Numbered from the stretch's first letter, positions 35,079 to 44,543 are shown. The stretch: 64,000 nucleotides of DNA from CAYNYM01 sp049366815 (GCA_049366815.1 JBMNCO010000181.1:1-64000), one strand, 5' to 3'. The notes: generated by a model from the letters alone, not told the origin. Program-made: numbers and translations.

Positions 35079-35104
35079 CCCAATCCCCCCACAGGTCGAA
35101 ACTC

Positions 35105-36373
35105 TCAGTAAGGCCACCCGAATTCGGCGGACTCGCCCAATTCATCCTCGATCCTCAGCAACTGGTTGTACTTGCATATCCGTTCCGAACGACAGAGCGA
35201 ACCGGTCTTGATCTGTCCTGTCCCGGTGGCCACGGCCAGATCGGCGATAAAACTGTCCTCGGTTTCCCCGGAGCGGTGGGAAATGACGGCCCGCCATCCC
35301 GCCTTATGGGCCATCTCAATCGCCTCAAGTGTCTCGGTGAGGGTTCCGATCTGGTTGAGTTTGATCAGGACGGCATTGGCGGCATTTTCCTTGATGCCCC
35401 GGGCTATCCTGTCTGTGTTTGTGACAAAGAGGTCATCGCCGACGATTTGCAGTCGGCCGCCAAGCCGCGCAGTCATCTTGCTCCAACTCTTCCAGTCATT
35501 TTCAGCAAGCCCGTCTTCGATGGAAAAGATCGGAAAACGATCAACCCAGTCCTCATAGAAGTCAATCATCTGGTCTGGAGAGAGCCGGGATTGATCGGAC
35601 TTCGAGAAGACGTATTTGCCGTTCTTATAAAAAGAAGACGATGCCGGATCGAGCGCAAGGACCACATCCTTTCCGGGCGCGTAACCGGCCTTCTCGATGC
35701 CCGCAAGGACCATCTCCACGGCCTGCTCATTGGACTTGAGGTCGGGCGCAAATCCCCCCTCGTCCCCTACCGCGATGGAAAGCCCCTTTCCCTTCAAGAC
35801 GCCGGCCAGACCGTGGAAGACCTCTGCTCCGATCCGGAGTGCTTCCTTGAAGGTCTTTCCCCCCACCGGCATGATCATGAATTCCTGGAGATCCACATTG
35901 TTTGCCGCATGCATACCGCCGTTGAGAATATTCATCATGGGCATGGGCAACCGGCACGCGTTGGTCCCCCCGATATATCTGTATAAGGGAATGAAGAGAG
36001 AGTCCGCAGCGGCCCTGGCCACGGCCAGAGACACGCCCAGTATGGCGTTTGCGCCCAGTTTCTGTTTGTTGGGCGTCCCGTCCAGTTCAATCAGGGTCTT
36101 GTCTATATAACGCTGGTCTGTGGCATCCATGCCCATGAGAGCCGAAGCGATGAGCTCATTGACGTTCTCAACGGCCTTCTCGACCCCCTTGCCCCCATAA
36201 CGTTTTTTGCCTGTATCCCTGAGTTCCACGGCCTCATATTTTCCCGTTGACGCCCCGGAGGGCACGGCGGCCCGCCCAACGGCCCCGTCTTCAAGGCCCA
36301 CTTCCACCTCCACCGTGGGATTGCCCCTGGAGTCGAGGATTTCACGGGCCAGAACGAGTTCAATCCTTTCCAT
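35105..36373 (-). CDS. eno: Enolase (phosphopyruvate hydratase)
   Basis: The 422-residue enzyme interconverts 2-phosphoglycerate and phosphoenolpyruvate. N-terminal EILDSRGNPTVEVEV, SGASTGKYEA, catalytic residues in GDEGGFAPDLKSNE, the magnesium ligand motifs in SIEDGLAENDW and VGDDLFVTNT, and the C-terminal SHRSGETEDSFIADLAVA and IKTGSLCRSERICKYNQLLRIEDEL are all intact. An AGGAGG site precedes the ATG. It stands alone, between the rsmE gene and the exopolysaccharide locus. Confidence 0.98.
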   Translation of the reverse strand: MERIELVLAREILDSRGNPTVEVEVGLEDGAVGRAAVPSGASTGKYEAVELRDTGKKRYGGKGVEKAVENVNELIASALMGMDATDQRYIDKTLIELDGTPNKQKLGANAILGVSLAVARAAADSLFIPLYRYIGGTNACRLPMPMMNILNGGMHAANNVDLQEFMIMPVGGKTFKEALRIGAEVFHGLAGVLKGKGLSIAVGDEGGFAPDLKSNEQAVEMVLAGIEKAGYAPGKDVVLALDPASSSFYKNGKYVFSKSDQSRLSPDQMIDFYEDWVDRFPIFSIEDGLAENDWKSWSKMTARLGGRLQIVGDDLFVTNTDRIARGIKENAANAVLIKLNQIGTLTETLEAIEMAHKAGWRAVISHRSGETEDSFIADLAVATGTGQIKTGSLCRSERICKYNQLLRIEDELGESAEFGWPY

Positions 36374-36538
36374 CTCTTTTCCTCCTTATTGGGATGAGTC
36401 ATCAAGAGTAACGGAATGACCGGCCTGCAGCAAGCCGCAGGAACCAACAAATGAAAACCTGGATCTTAAAAAATTCACTTGGGGAAGGCAAGACAAAAGC
36501 AGGACCTTCTCAAGCCGGCAAAGGAAGGAGGGGGAATT

Positions 36539-36577
36539 TCAGCAGGATCAGCCCGGGACCGCCTGAAGTCCTGCTGA
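36539..36577 (-). terminator. Hairpin abutting the stop of the BY-kinase gene
   Basis: TCAGCAGGA (36539-36547) pairs perfectly with TCCTGCTGA (36569-36577), with an inner TCAG/CTGA pairing. It begins 2 bases from the BY-kinase stop codon. No U-run follows on the minus strand, so its terminator role is uncertain. Confidence 0.45.
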
Positions 36578-36578
36578 T

Positions 36579-39464
36579 CTACCTCATAACGACACGGCTT
36601 TCAATACCATCCCTCTTGAGTCTGAGGTTTTGATTCTCGGCGCCGCCGAGCGTGATATAAGCGCCGACATAGAGGTTGACGCTTCCATCAGGACCGGGGA
36701 TCACATACGGGGAATAATCCAGGCCCTTCAACTTGTTGACCTGCTCCTGAATCCCTGTGGGGTCTGAAAAGATCCCGACCAGATTGGCAAACTGCGTATG
36801 TTTGACCTCCGCTTCCTGTAACCCCTGCTTCATGATGAATTGCTCGGCCTCGGAAGCCTCTTCAAAATGGCCTGCGTACACCCTGTACCACAGTCCCTTT
36901 TCCTCGAAACGGACACGCACCCAGTAGGCGGCCACCCCCTTGTCGGCATAAAGGGAGACGGCCCTGTCAGCCCGCCCTTTGGTTCGAAAGGATCCCAAAT
37001 AAAGGGAATAGGGATAAAGCACAGCCTTTTCTTCGACGGCCGGGTCCGCCGCCGCTTCGATCTTGTCTGCCCGCAGTGGGACGAACGGATCCAGAGGAAC
37101 TTCTATTTCAGCGGGTTTCCGTTCCGGTTCATCTACCGCCGTTTTCTCTTTCACGACAGGAATCGTCTCCGTAACCGCTTTCACGGGTTCCAGGATCCTC
37201 TCCTTTGCCTGACCGGTTGGGGGTGTCTGCTGCATCTTGGAAACCTCGGCCGGTGGCTCTGATTCCGATCCCCTGAAGGGATCCATGACCGCGCTTCGCC
37301 ACACCCACATCACGGCCAGGAGGAGAAACAAGGCCGTCAGGAGCGAAAGGCTTCGCAAGTTAAAGAGATCGCCCGGCTTCCTCCCTGAAGAACGTTCCGA
37401 TCCAGGCAAAGCAGCGCGCCTGCCGCATGCTTCATCGCCGATATCGGGATTAATCGCAGGCCTGGTCCCGTTTAGGACCAGGCCGAGAGGACGGCAGCCA
37501 ACCTGACCCAGTTGGGTCAAGGCCCTTTTCACAGACCGCTTGGGAACCTCACCCACCCGATAGACAACCAGGGCACCCGTGATTCTCGTGCCCAGGATGG
37601 TCGCATCATTCCAGGCCAGAACGGGAGGGGAGTCCAAGATCACAAAATCATAGGCCTCCTGCACCTCCTCGATGACGTGCCCCAGTCCTTTGGACTCGAG
37701 GAGAAGAGCGGGGTTTGCGGACACGGAACCGCTTGTGATGATATGGAGGTTGTCAAGACCCGGCGTCCTCATGATATCGTCCGGCGTCATCTTTCCCATC
37801 ATCAGGTCCGTCACTGTTTTGAGGGCATCAGGCCAGGGCATATCCCCGACCAGGACATCGGTGAGCCCCGGCGCTTGCGCAACTCCGAGGGCCTCAGCCA
37901 GCCTCGGTTTTCTGAGATCGGCTTCGACAAAAAGGGTCTTCATCCCGGCCTGGGCCGCGATTACAGCCAGATTGAGGGCGATCAGCGTCTTCCCCTCCCG
38001 GGGAGAGGAACTCGTAACCAAAACGGCCCTTGGGCCTTTTCCTTCCATATTGGACAGGATCCGTGTGCGCAACGCCCGGAAATTCTCAGCCACCACCGAC
38101 CCGGGAAAATAGTGGCTGGCAAGGAGGGAGCCGAGCCCGCCTTCCACCTCTCCCCCCTGGAAACTCGTACCCGGCACAATGCCCAAGACATGGAGGCCCA
38201 GGGTCTTTTCCAGATCCTCAACAGACCCGGATGACCGCTCGAAAATCTCCAGGACAAAGACCGTTACCAGGCCGAGGAAGAGACCGCCCAGCCCCCCCAA
38301 CAATGCGGCCGGGAGGATCCCGGGAGGATTGATCCGTTCCGTGGGCAGGGAAGCCGGCGCTATGACGGTCAAGGCATCGAGGCTTCCCGGGCCTTTGATC
38401 AGGATCTCTCTTTTTTTGCGCTCCAGAAGGGTTACTGTCCCCTCATAGGTCTCTATCTGCTTTCTGAGCCGTTCGAATTCCAGTTTGTCTGCAAGGAGGG
38501 CCCCCGCCTTCCCGGCGTTGTCCCGGGCGGCCCCCTCCAGCAGGCCGATTCTTTCTCCCATGTTTCTGATCTGGAGTGACAGAAGCCCCGCCATTTCCCG
38601 AGCGATCTCCGTTGCCCTTGGGTCTCGTTCCGGGGCACCCCTGAGAGGCGGTTTCTGCAAAGACTCGCTCAGGCTTTGGTATTGGGCCGAGGCCCTGGCG
38701 GAAAAAAATTGGCGGTCCATTTCTGTGGGGTTCTCAATAAATCGCTCCAACCGCTCAAGAATGGCCTTCAGTTCTCGCGCATCCGTGCGAAGGACGCGCA
38801 ATTGCCGCTGAATATCCTGCCCTTCTTTCAACAGGGCCTCCCCTTGGACCTCCAAATCAAGCAACTGATTAAGCCGGCTGAAGGACTCAAAGGCCTTTTG
38901 GGCTTCACCGAGGGCCTGCTGCACATCGGTCAACTGCGCCTCGATGCGGTCCAGAGAGACCGCCAGGCGTTTCTCCTGATCTCGGGCATAATGGTCCCGG
39001 AAGACCGCGGCGACGGTGCCAGCAAGCCTTTGTGAAAACCCCGGATCCCCGTCCGTGACCACAATCTCCGCCATGGGACTTGCGACCTCCCGCCTGACCA
39101 GGACCCTGGACCGAAGATCATCAAAAAAATGGGGGGGCGTGATTCCCGAAGGCCTGAGATCGGATGCATCCGGGACAAGGGTGCCACCCAGTCTTTCCAC
39201 CGCCTCTTTGAGGACGGGATAGCTCCTGATGACGGCGATTTGGTTGTCCATAGGGTCCGCCGGAAAAGCCGGAGGCATTCCCTCTGAAAGGATTTCATGG
39301 TCAAACTTGATGCGGCACACCGAGGTGTAGAGGGGGGCGGGGGCACTCAGGATTGCGAGAAGAGCACTTGCGATCCCCAGGATGAGGGGGAAAAGAAGAA
39401 GAACGGCCTTTCTCTTTTGTAGCGTAAGCCGGATATCCCTGAGACTTGTATCGTATCTTGACAA
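36579..39464 (-). CDS. Wzz-BY-kinase fusion with C-terminal SPOR domain (exopolysaccharide)
   Basis: The 961-residue protein fuses a Wzz-type chain-length determinant (two membrane segments flanking a coiled-coil periplasmic region, residues about 1-425) to a bacterial tyrosine autokinase: Walker A SPREGKT near 485, A' VEADLRKPR near 519, and Walker B VILDSPP near 606. Then a transmembrane helix (LLTALFLLLAVMWVW, near 705), a Pro/Glu/Lys-rich linker, and two stretches with SPOR-like beta-alpha pattern (LYLGSFRTKGRADRAVSLY and WYRVYAGHFEEASEAEQFI, residues about 825-955). The usual C-terminal Tyr cluster is not seen. BY-kinases of this type control export of exopolysaccharide in XrtA and similar systems. 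SPOR binds peptidoglycan, so it may anchor the complex. Confidence 0.88.
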   Translation of the reverse strand: MSRYDTSLRDIRLTLQKRKAVLLLFPLILGIASALLAILSAPAPLYTSVCRIKFDHEILSEGMPPAFPADPMDNQIAVIRSYPVLKEAVERLGGTLVPDASDLRPSGITPPHFFDDLRSRVLVRREVASPMAEIVVTDGDPGFSQRLAGTVAAVFRDHYARDQEKRLAVSLDRIEAQLTDVQQALGEAQKAFESFSRLNQLLDLEVQGEALLKEGQDIQRQLRVLRTDARELKAILERLERFIENPTEMDRQFFSARASAQYQSLSESLQKPPLRGAPERDPRATEIAREMAGLLSLQIRNMGERIGLLEGAARDNAGKAGALLADKLEFERLRKQIETYEGTVTLLERKKREILIKGPGSLDALTVIAPASLPTERINPPGILPAALLGGLGGLFLGLVTVFVLEIFERSSGSVEDLEKTLGLHVLGIVPGTSFQGGEVEGGLGSLLASHYFPGSVVAENFRALRTRILSNMEGKGPRAVLVTSSSPREGKTLIALNLAVIAAQAGMKTLFVEADLRKPRLAEALGVAQAPGLTDVLVGDMPWPDALKTVTDLMMGKMTPDDIMRTPGLDNLHIITSGSVSANPALLLESKGLGHVIEEVQEAYDFVILDSPPVLAWNDATILGTRITGALVVYRVGEVPKRSVKRALTQLGQVGCRPLGLVLNGTRPAINPDIGDEACGRRAALPGSERSSGRKPGDLFNLRSLSLLTALFLLLAVMWVWRSAVMDPFRGSESEPPAEVSKMQQTPPTGQAKERILEPVKAVTETIPVVKEKTAVDEPERKPAEIEVPLDPFVPLRADKIEAAADPAVEEKAVLYPYSLYLGSFRTKGRADRAVSLYADKGVAAYWVRVRFEEKGLWYRVYAGHFEEASEAEQFIMKQGLQEAEVKHTQFANLVGIFSDPTGIQEQVNKLKGLDYSPYVIPGPDGSVNLYVGAYITLGGAENQNLRLKRDGIESRVVMR

Positions 39465-39609
39465 AACATAAACCTTCGAGGGGTAACCCTACGCGCCTTG
39501 AGATCTATAGAAAAACCGGAGATCCGAAACATCCAAGATTCTCGAAATAAATTCCCGACTCCGTGATTATTCCATGCTCATCCGCAAATGGTCGGTTTCC
39601 GGGCGGACA

Positions 39610-40671
39610 CTATTTCGCCAGGTCCCGTTCATCGATGCTTTCCACGATGTGCAACAAGGGATTGTCACACAGCCGAATCACCACCCTGTTTTCGAGAAGA
39701 TTCTCCTCTCCGTCATAGATGAGTTCGACGATGGGCCTGAGGGGCTGTTTGTGATCTGTTGCGACGACACGGCCGATGGATCTGTTGTTCAAACGCACCA
39801 GTGTATTGACCGGGAAAAGAGAGATATGGTCCAGAAACACTTTCAGCAGTCTGGCCGGGAACAGTCCCTTTCCCTCTTTGACGATCAGTTTAATGGCCTC
39901 GGTCTGCAGAAGCTTGTCACGATAGGGCCTGTGTTTGATCATGGCGACATAGGTGTCCGCAAGCCCGATGATGGAGGCCGTCTCCGAGATCTCATTTCCT
40001 TTCAGTCCCTTTGGATAGCCTGAACCGTCCCATCTTTCGTGGACCTGCAATGCCACGTCCGCGAGCCGGTGATAGGGCTCTGCCATTCCGAGAAGGATTT
40101 GCCGGCTCATTTCAGGATGATTCCTGATAACGGCCATCTCCTTTTCATCGAGCCGCCCCCTTTTACAGAGGATTTCTCCGGGAATCTTGTACATCCCGAC
40201 ATTTTCAAAAAAGGCCGCGAGGCCGAGGTCAAGAAGGCGATCACGGTCATAGCCCATGCCCTTACCCAGTCTCAAAGCGACGAAAGTGACTTCCAGGGGG
40301 TGGGAATACATCTCTTCCCTGTGCTCAGAGGCGCACATGGCGTAGTCATAGACGTCATCGACGATATCATTGTCGATGATAAAGTTCAGATCCGACCGCA
40401 CATCCGTGGGATCCAGGACCTGATCCCCTTCCACCCGATCCCGTATTTCTCTTGACCTGTCGGCTAGTCTCTTGTGATAGGCGGCCGTGGCCGGGCCTTG
40501 GTATTGGGGTAAAGACACGGACTCCGCCCCACCTTCCGGATCATTCCGCGGCACCTTCATGATAGCAAATTCGCTGAACCAAAGTTTTTCGTCCGAACCC
40601 ATATCTGAAGGCTCCCCATCCTTCCTGGAGGTCTTGTCTCTGAGCCTCACAATATCAGAAAAGCGCGTCAT
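39610..40671 (-). CDS. HD-GYP-domain protein with degenerate HD
   Basis: The 353-residue protein has the HD-GYP cyclic-di-GMP phosphodiesterase layout: a helix at EVTFVALRLGKGMGYD, a segment where active enzymes read HDIGK but here reads FFENVGMYKIP (residues about 150-160), a retained HPEMSRQIL, and HERWDGSGYPKGL near 209-219. The C-terminal tail resembles a receiver of ligands. The metal-binding HD pair therefore appears replaced by E-N, so the protein may bind cyclic-di-GMP without cleaving it. Its start overlaps the 3' end of the ATPase gene by 17 bases. It lies 145 bases upstream of the BY-kinase, linking polysaccharide assembly to cyclic-di-GMP. Confidence 0.85.
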   Translation of the reverse strand: MTRFSDIVRLRDKTSRKDGEPSDMGSDEKLWFSEFAIMKVPRNDPEGGAESVSLPQYQGPATAAYHKRLADRSREIRDRVEGDQVLDPTDVRSDLNFIIDNDIVDDVYDYAMCASEHREEMYSHPLEVTFVALRLGKGMGYDRDRLLDLGLAAFFENVGMYKIPGEILCKRGRLDEKEMAVIRNHPEMSRQILLGMAEPYHRLADVALQVHERWDGSGYPKGLKGNEISETASIIGLADTYVAMIKHRPYRDKLLQTEAIKLIVKEGKGLFPARLLKVFLDHISLFPVNTLVRLNNRSIGRVVATDHKQPLRPIVELIYDGEENLLENRVVIRLCDNPLLHIVESIDERDLAK

Positions 40672-41455
40672 CTTGAACGATGCTCTCTACTATCTTGGCG
40701 TCAATCCTTTGCCTCTTCCTGCCGAAGCCGGTCAGCAAGGACAAGTCGCACAGGTTGTTGATCTTTCTGGGAACACCCTTGGAATAGTCGTAAATCCTCT
40801 GGATGGCTTCCCGGTCAAATACGCTCTCATCCCTCCCAGCCCTTTTTTGTCTGAAAATAATGTAGCGGGCCGTATCGTCAAGGTCAAAAGGATCCACATG
40901 ATATTTTATCGCGATCCTCTGATTGAGCTGTTCGATGCCCCTGATCTTTTCCTTCAGTTCAGGCTGTCCGAGCAGGATGACCGTGATCAGGAAACGGTCA
41001 TTCAATTGAAAGTTGAGAAGAAGCCGGATTTCTTCCAGCGTCGATGGGTTCAGGAGTTGAGCCTCATCAACCATCAAAAGCGTTTCCCGCCTTTTCGCCC
41101 GGTTGGCAGCCATCCTCTCATTGAGGAGCCGCAGACATTTGCCCTTGGCATCCGGCAGACCCGTCATGCCAAACTGATAGAGGACCTCCTGCAAAAACTC
41201 CGTGGCTTCCAGTTTGGGGTTGATGATCAGGCCGATATCAAAAAGCTCCTCCGGCAACTGCTGTATACAGACCTTGGCCAGGGTGGTCTTGCCGCATCCC
41301 ACCTCCCCGGACAGCATGGCGCCCCCTTTTCGCATCCGTGCCGCATAGAGCATGCGGGTCAAGGCTTCCCCGTGAGCCCTCGAAAGGTAAAAAAATCGGG
41401 GATCAGGAACATTTTCAAAGGGAAAGGCCTTGAACTTCCAGTATTCCAGATACAT
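40655..41455 (-). CDS. ExeA-like AAA ATPase of exopolysaccharide/XrtA-type systems
   Basis: The 266-residue AAA+ protein has the ExeA/GspA-like N-terminus (MYLEYWKFKAFPFENVPDP), Walker A GEVGCGKTTLA near 52, Walker B LLMVDEAQLL near 128, and sensor region QRIAIKYHVDPFD. Proteins of this form occur as XrtA/PEP-CTERM-associated ATPases next to Wzz and BY-kinase genes. The family call is secure, the particular system is inferred from context. Its stop lies inside the start of the HD-GYP gene, so the two are translationally coupled. Confidence 0.9.
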   Translation of the reverse strand: MYLEYWKFKAFPFENVPDPRFFYLSRAHGEALTRMLYAARMRKGGAMLSGEVGCGKTTLAKVCIQQLPEELFDIGLIINPKLEATEFLQEVLYQFGMTGLPDAKGKCLRLLNERMAANRAKRRETLLMVDEAQLLNPSTLEEIRLLLNFQLNDRFLITVILLGQPELKEKIRGIEQLNQRIAIKYHVDPFDLDDTARYIIFRQKRAGRDESVFDREAIQRIYDYSKGVPRKINNLCDLSLLTGFGRKRQRIDAKIVESIVQDDALF

Positions 41456-41692
41456 AACGCTGATCAGTCCCTGCGGTCCGGAAAATGCCCCATAGGGCCA
41501 TGAATCCCGGCGATCCTCTATAAGTTGATCGGTTTAACGAACTTGGATGTTTAATGTTTTTGTAACAGCCCGGTCTTTTGAAGACACCCCCGCCGGCCCG
41601 ACCTTTTCAACGGTCTGGACACAACCGTGTTTTCGAGGCACATCGACCGCTTGCTTTTTTTATCGGCCAAGGCTGCAAGTACCCCCAAACAA

Positions 41693-42031
41693 CTAGACCG
41701 GAGAGGCCGCTACAAGAATAATACAGGGCTCCTCCCCGGAGTTGGTCAGGGCGTGGAGTGAACCGGTCGGAATCCAGACGGCATCCCCGGGTTTGACATG
41801 CCGTGTCTCATGGTCAACGGTCATTTCCCCCTCTCCACTCAGGATAAAATAGATTTCCTCCATGGGGTCCCGGTGGGCCTCCAGGGTCCTGCCTTTTTCA
41901 AGCCGGGCAATCGCGAGAAAGCCGATTTCCTCGAGGATTCTCTGGTCCAAAATCATCTGCGCCACGCCGCCCCCGTGGGCGATGTAGGTCGTCTCCAAGA
42001 CTTCCGGATCCTGCAAATTCCTGACAATCAT
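41693..42031 (-). CDS. Small cupin-domain protein
   Basis: The 112-residue protein is a single cupin barrel. Cupin motif 1 (AHRDPMEEIYFILSGEGEM) and motif 2 (PGDAVWIPTGSLHALTNSG) supply the His/Glu metal ligands. Such proteins include small isomerases, epimerases or oxygenase-like enzymes and ligand-sensing proteins. Substrate unknown. An AAGGAGACG site sits about 8 bases before the ATG. It diverges from the pgk gene. Confidence 0.85.
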   Translation of the reverse strand: MIVRNLQDPEVLETTYIAHGGGVAQMILDQRILEEIGFLAIARLEKGRTLEAHRDPMEEIYFILSGEGEMTVDHETRHVKPGDAVWIPTGSLHALTNSGEEPCIILVAASPV

Positions 42032-42390
42032 GAAAAGCGTCTCCTTATCCGATGTGTTGTGGACATCCCCGCCTCAAATCCCAGATCCACCGTATCATTG
42101 TGATGTATTTGTTCAAATCAGGTCTTTTTTTATGCATGACTTTGATCACCTGCAACGTATCATTGCCGGGCGCCGAGGAGTGCCGGTCAGGGCGTATCAG
42201 CCATGCGCAGCAGACAATGACTTAATGGTGAACTCCGGGAACACCCTTTCCCGTTGATCTTGATAGGCAATTGGAATATATTTTAAGGATTCGCGAGGGA
42301 AACCCGAAAAATAATACCATAGATTTACAAGACTGTGAGCCATGACCAAGGGGCGTTTTTCAATATGAAAGAATCACGAGGAGTTGTCAA
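42032..42390. other. Divergent intergenic region before pgk
   Basis: The 359 bases between the cupin and pgk starts hold no gene. AT-rich stretches (around 42270-42300 and 42315) could carry promoters; I could not pick a convincing one. CGAGGAG precedes the pgk ATG. Confidence 0.4.
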
Positions 42391-43686
42391 ATGGAATCAA
42401 TCAACCTGGATCCCCGCTTGAGGCTCATCCAACAGGCCGAAATGAGGGATAAAACTGTTTTGATCAGGGTCGACCACAATGTGGTCAAGAACGGAACGAT
42501 AAAGGATCCCTATCGAATCGACGCCACTGTGGGGACCCTCTACACGGTCGCCCAAAGGGGGGGGCGCCCTATTCTCATGACCCATGTGGGCCGCCCCAGG
42601 GACAAAAAGACCGGGCACATTCATTGCCGTTCGGAGCAGTCCGTGGAGCCCGTCGTGCGTTACCTTGAACAGAAGCTGTTTACAAAGATCCACATCCCGG
42701 CGTTTCATGCGGATCCGGAAAAGGGGATCCCGGGGATTGACCCGTCGGTTCAAAGGGCCGTTGAAGATCTGAAATCCGGAAAACTCGGCATGATTTACCT
42801 CCCCAACACGAGATGGTTCCAGGGAGAGCAATCATCCGGTCCTGACAGGGAGCGCTTCGCGCGGGAACTTGCCGGTCTGGCCGATCTTTTCGTGAACGAC
42901 TCCTTTGGTTCGTGGCAGGCCCACGTCTCCACCTTTGATGTCGCCAAACTCCTGCCTTCTTACGCCGGTGGGCTGCTCCAGCGTGAGTTGGCGAATCTCC
43001 ACCGGGTCTTGAGCCCCCAAAGACCCTTTGTCGGCGTGATCGCGGGGGCAAAATACGATACCAAGATCGGCCCCATCAAGGCACTCTACGAAAAGGTGGA
43101 CCACCTCATCCTGGGAGGGCTTCTTTATAACACCTACCTGGCAGCCAAATACGGCGTGGACGTTGCCGGTGTCTCGGAGGAGGACAAGAGCCTCGCCGCC
43201 TCACTGGTGGAACAGGACCACCAACAGCACAAAATCCTGGAAATGCCTTATCTTGTCGAGTCCGAAACAATCGAAGGAAGACGGGCGGGCGAGTACAGGT
43301 CCATCGCCCTGCAGGACCTCGAAAAGAAGGGAAAAATAAATTATGTTGTGGACATTCACCCCGACTCCATGGCCCAGGGGCGGATAAAAGAGGTGATGGG
43401 CTCGGCCAAGACCATCTTTATCAACGCTGTGATGGGCCTCATGCCTCATTTCCCGGAAGGCTCAGAAGCCCTTTATCGTCTCATTGCCGAAAACAGTACA
43501 GCGGTCAAGCTTTTTGCCGGGGGCGATACCCTCCAGGAATTCAGGGATCTTTGCCCCGGCATATATCTCTCCGGGCTGGATGATCCCAACACCTATTACT
43601 TTACGGGGGGTGGAAGCGTTTTGACCGCCATTGAGAAGGGAAGCCCCTACGGTTTGAAGCCTGTCGAGGCCCTTATGGAGGGATAG
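42391..43686 (+). CDS. pgk: Divergent phosphoglycerate kinase
   Basis: The 431-residue enzyme belongs to the phosphoglycerate kinase family, which transfers phosphate from 1,3-bisphosphoglycerate to ADP. N-terminal LIRVDHNVVKNG and PILMTHVGRPRD correspond to the substrate-binding motifs RVDFNVPL and SHLGRP; the central KYDTKIGPIKALYEKVDHLILGG and C-terminal AGGDTLQEF...YFTGGG match the nucleotide-binding half. Several positions depart from usual (VDHN in place of VDFN, MTHVGRP for SHLGRP), so it is a divergent member, longer than the usual 390-400. It may be a second, specialised Pgk. A CGAGGAG site precedes the ATG. Confidence 0.88.
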   Translation: MESINLDPRLRLIQQAEMRDKTVLIRVDHNVVKNGTIKDPYRIDATVGTLYTVAQRGGRPILMTHVGRPRDKKTGHIHCRSEQSVEPVVRYLEQKLFTKIHIPAFHADPEKGIPGIDPSVQRAVEDLKSGKLGMIYLPNTRWFQGEQSSGPDRERFARELAGLADLFVNDSFGSWQAHVSTFDVAKLLPSYAGGLLQRELANLHRVLSPQRPFVGVIAGAKYDTKIGPIKALYEKVDHLILGGLLYNTYLAAKYGVDVAGVSEEDKSLAASLVEQDHQQHKILEMPYLVESETIEGRRAGEYRSIALQDLEKKGKINYVVDIHPDSMAQGRIKEVMGSAKTIFINAVMGLMPHFPEGSEALYRLIAENSTAVKLFAGGDTLQEFRDLCPGIYLSGLDDPNTYYFTGGGSVLTAIEKGSPYGLKPVEALMEG

Positions 43687-43745
43687 GGTGGTCTTTCCGA
43701 CGCAGGTGAGCCCTTGCTCTGCGATGCTTATTTGAGGACCGGACT

Positions 43746-44543
43746 ATGCAGTTGACACCCATCTTTGACCCTGTCAAGGCCGGCCGTCCCATGCGGGTGG
43801 CCGCCTTTATGTCGGGATCCGGCACCAATGTGTTGAGGCTCCTGGAAACCGCGAAGCGCCTCAGGAGTGAAGAAGAACTATCGCCTTTTGAGGTGATCTT
43901 TATTTTCAGCGACCGGTCCGACGGATCATGTCTGGGTGAAAGGATCGCTTTTGAAAACGGGATCCCCTACTTCAGCTATGATATCCGGGCGTTCCATTCC
44001 CGCAGAGGCCTCCGGAGGACCGTCGCCACGCCGGAAGGCCTTGCCGCCAGAAGGGAATTCGACCGGGTGGCGGAAAAACTCGTCAAGGCCTTCGAGATCG
44101 ATGCCGTTGCACTTGGGGGTTATATGAGCTATATCACGCTGAATCGATGCATCAATGTACATCCGGCCGACCTTTCCATACTGACACCTGAAGGCAAACG
44201 CAAATATGTGGGTGACCACGCCGTGCTGGATGCCCTGGCAGGAGGCGAATCCTATCTCTCTTCTTCGACCCTTTGGACCGATGAAGGTGTTGACACAGGG
44301 CCGTTGTTGATGGTTTCAGCCCCTTTGAGGGTGGAACTCCCTGAACCCATCGAGTCTTTGCTTCAAGACAAAGAAAGGCTGCTCAAGGTAGTGCATGAAC
44401 ATCAGGAACGCCTGAAGGAAGAAGGGGACTGGCGGATCTTCCCGCGAACCGTCGAAATGATCGCGAGAGGTCGCTTTTCCCTGGATGAAAATAAACAGGT
44501 CTATGTGGACGCCGTGCCTTTCCCGCGGGGTTACAGGGAATAG
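43746..44543 (+). CDS. Formyltransferase-fold protein related to PurN
   Basis: The 265-residue protein has the formyltransferase fold: VAAFMSGSGTNVLRLLE (like the GGxGSN loop of PurN), an INVHPADLSIL segment near residue 138, and a DEGVDTGPLL near 185, which corresponds to the HxSLLP...DTG pattern of glycinamide ribonucleotide formyltransferase with changes. The His-Asp catalytic residues HPADLSIL and D of DTGP are kept. The long C-terminal extension (about 60 residues) is unusual. It follows pgk on the same strand after 59 bases. The reaction could be formyl transfer to a different amine, or PurN itself. Confidence 0.7.
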   Translation: MQLTPIFDPVKAGRPMRVAAFMSGSGTNVLRLLETAKRLRSEEELSPFEVIFIFSDRSDGSCLGERIAFENGIPYFSYDIRAFHSRRGLRRTVATPEGLAARREFDRVAEKLVKAFEIDAVALGGYMSYITLNRCINVHPADLSILTPEGKRKYVGDHAVLDALAGGESYLSSSTLWTDEGVDTGPLLMVSAPLRVELPEPIESLLQDKERLLKVVHEHQERLKEEGDWRIFPRTVEMIARGRFSLDENKQVYVDAVPFPRGYRE

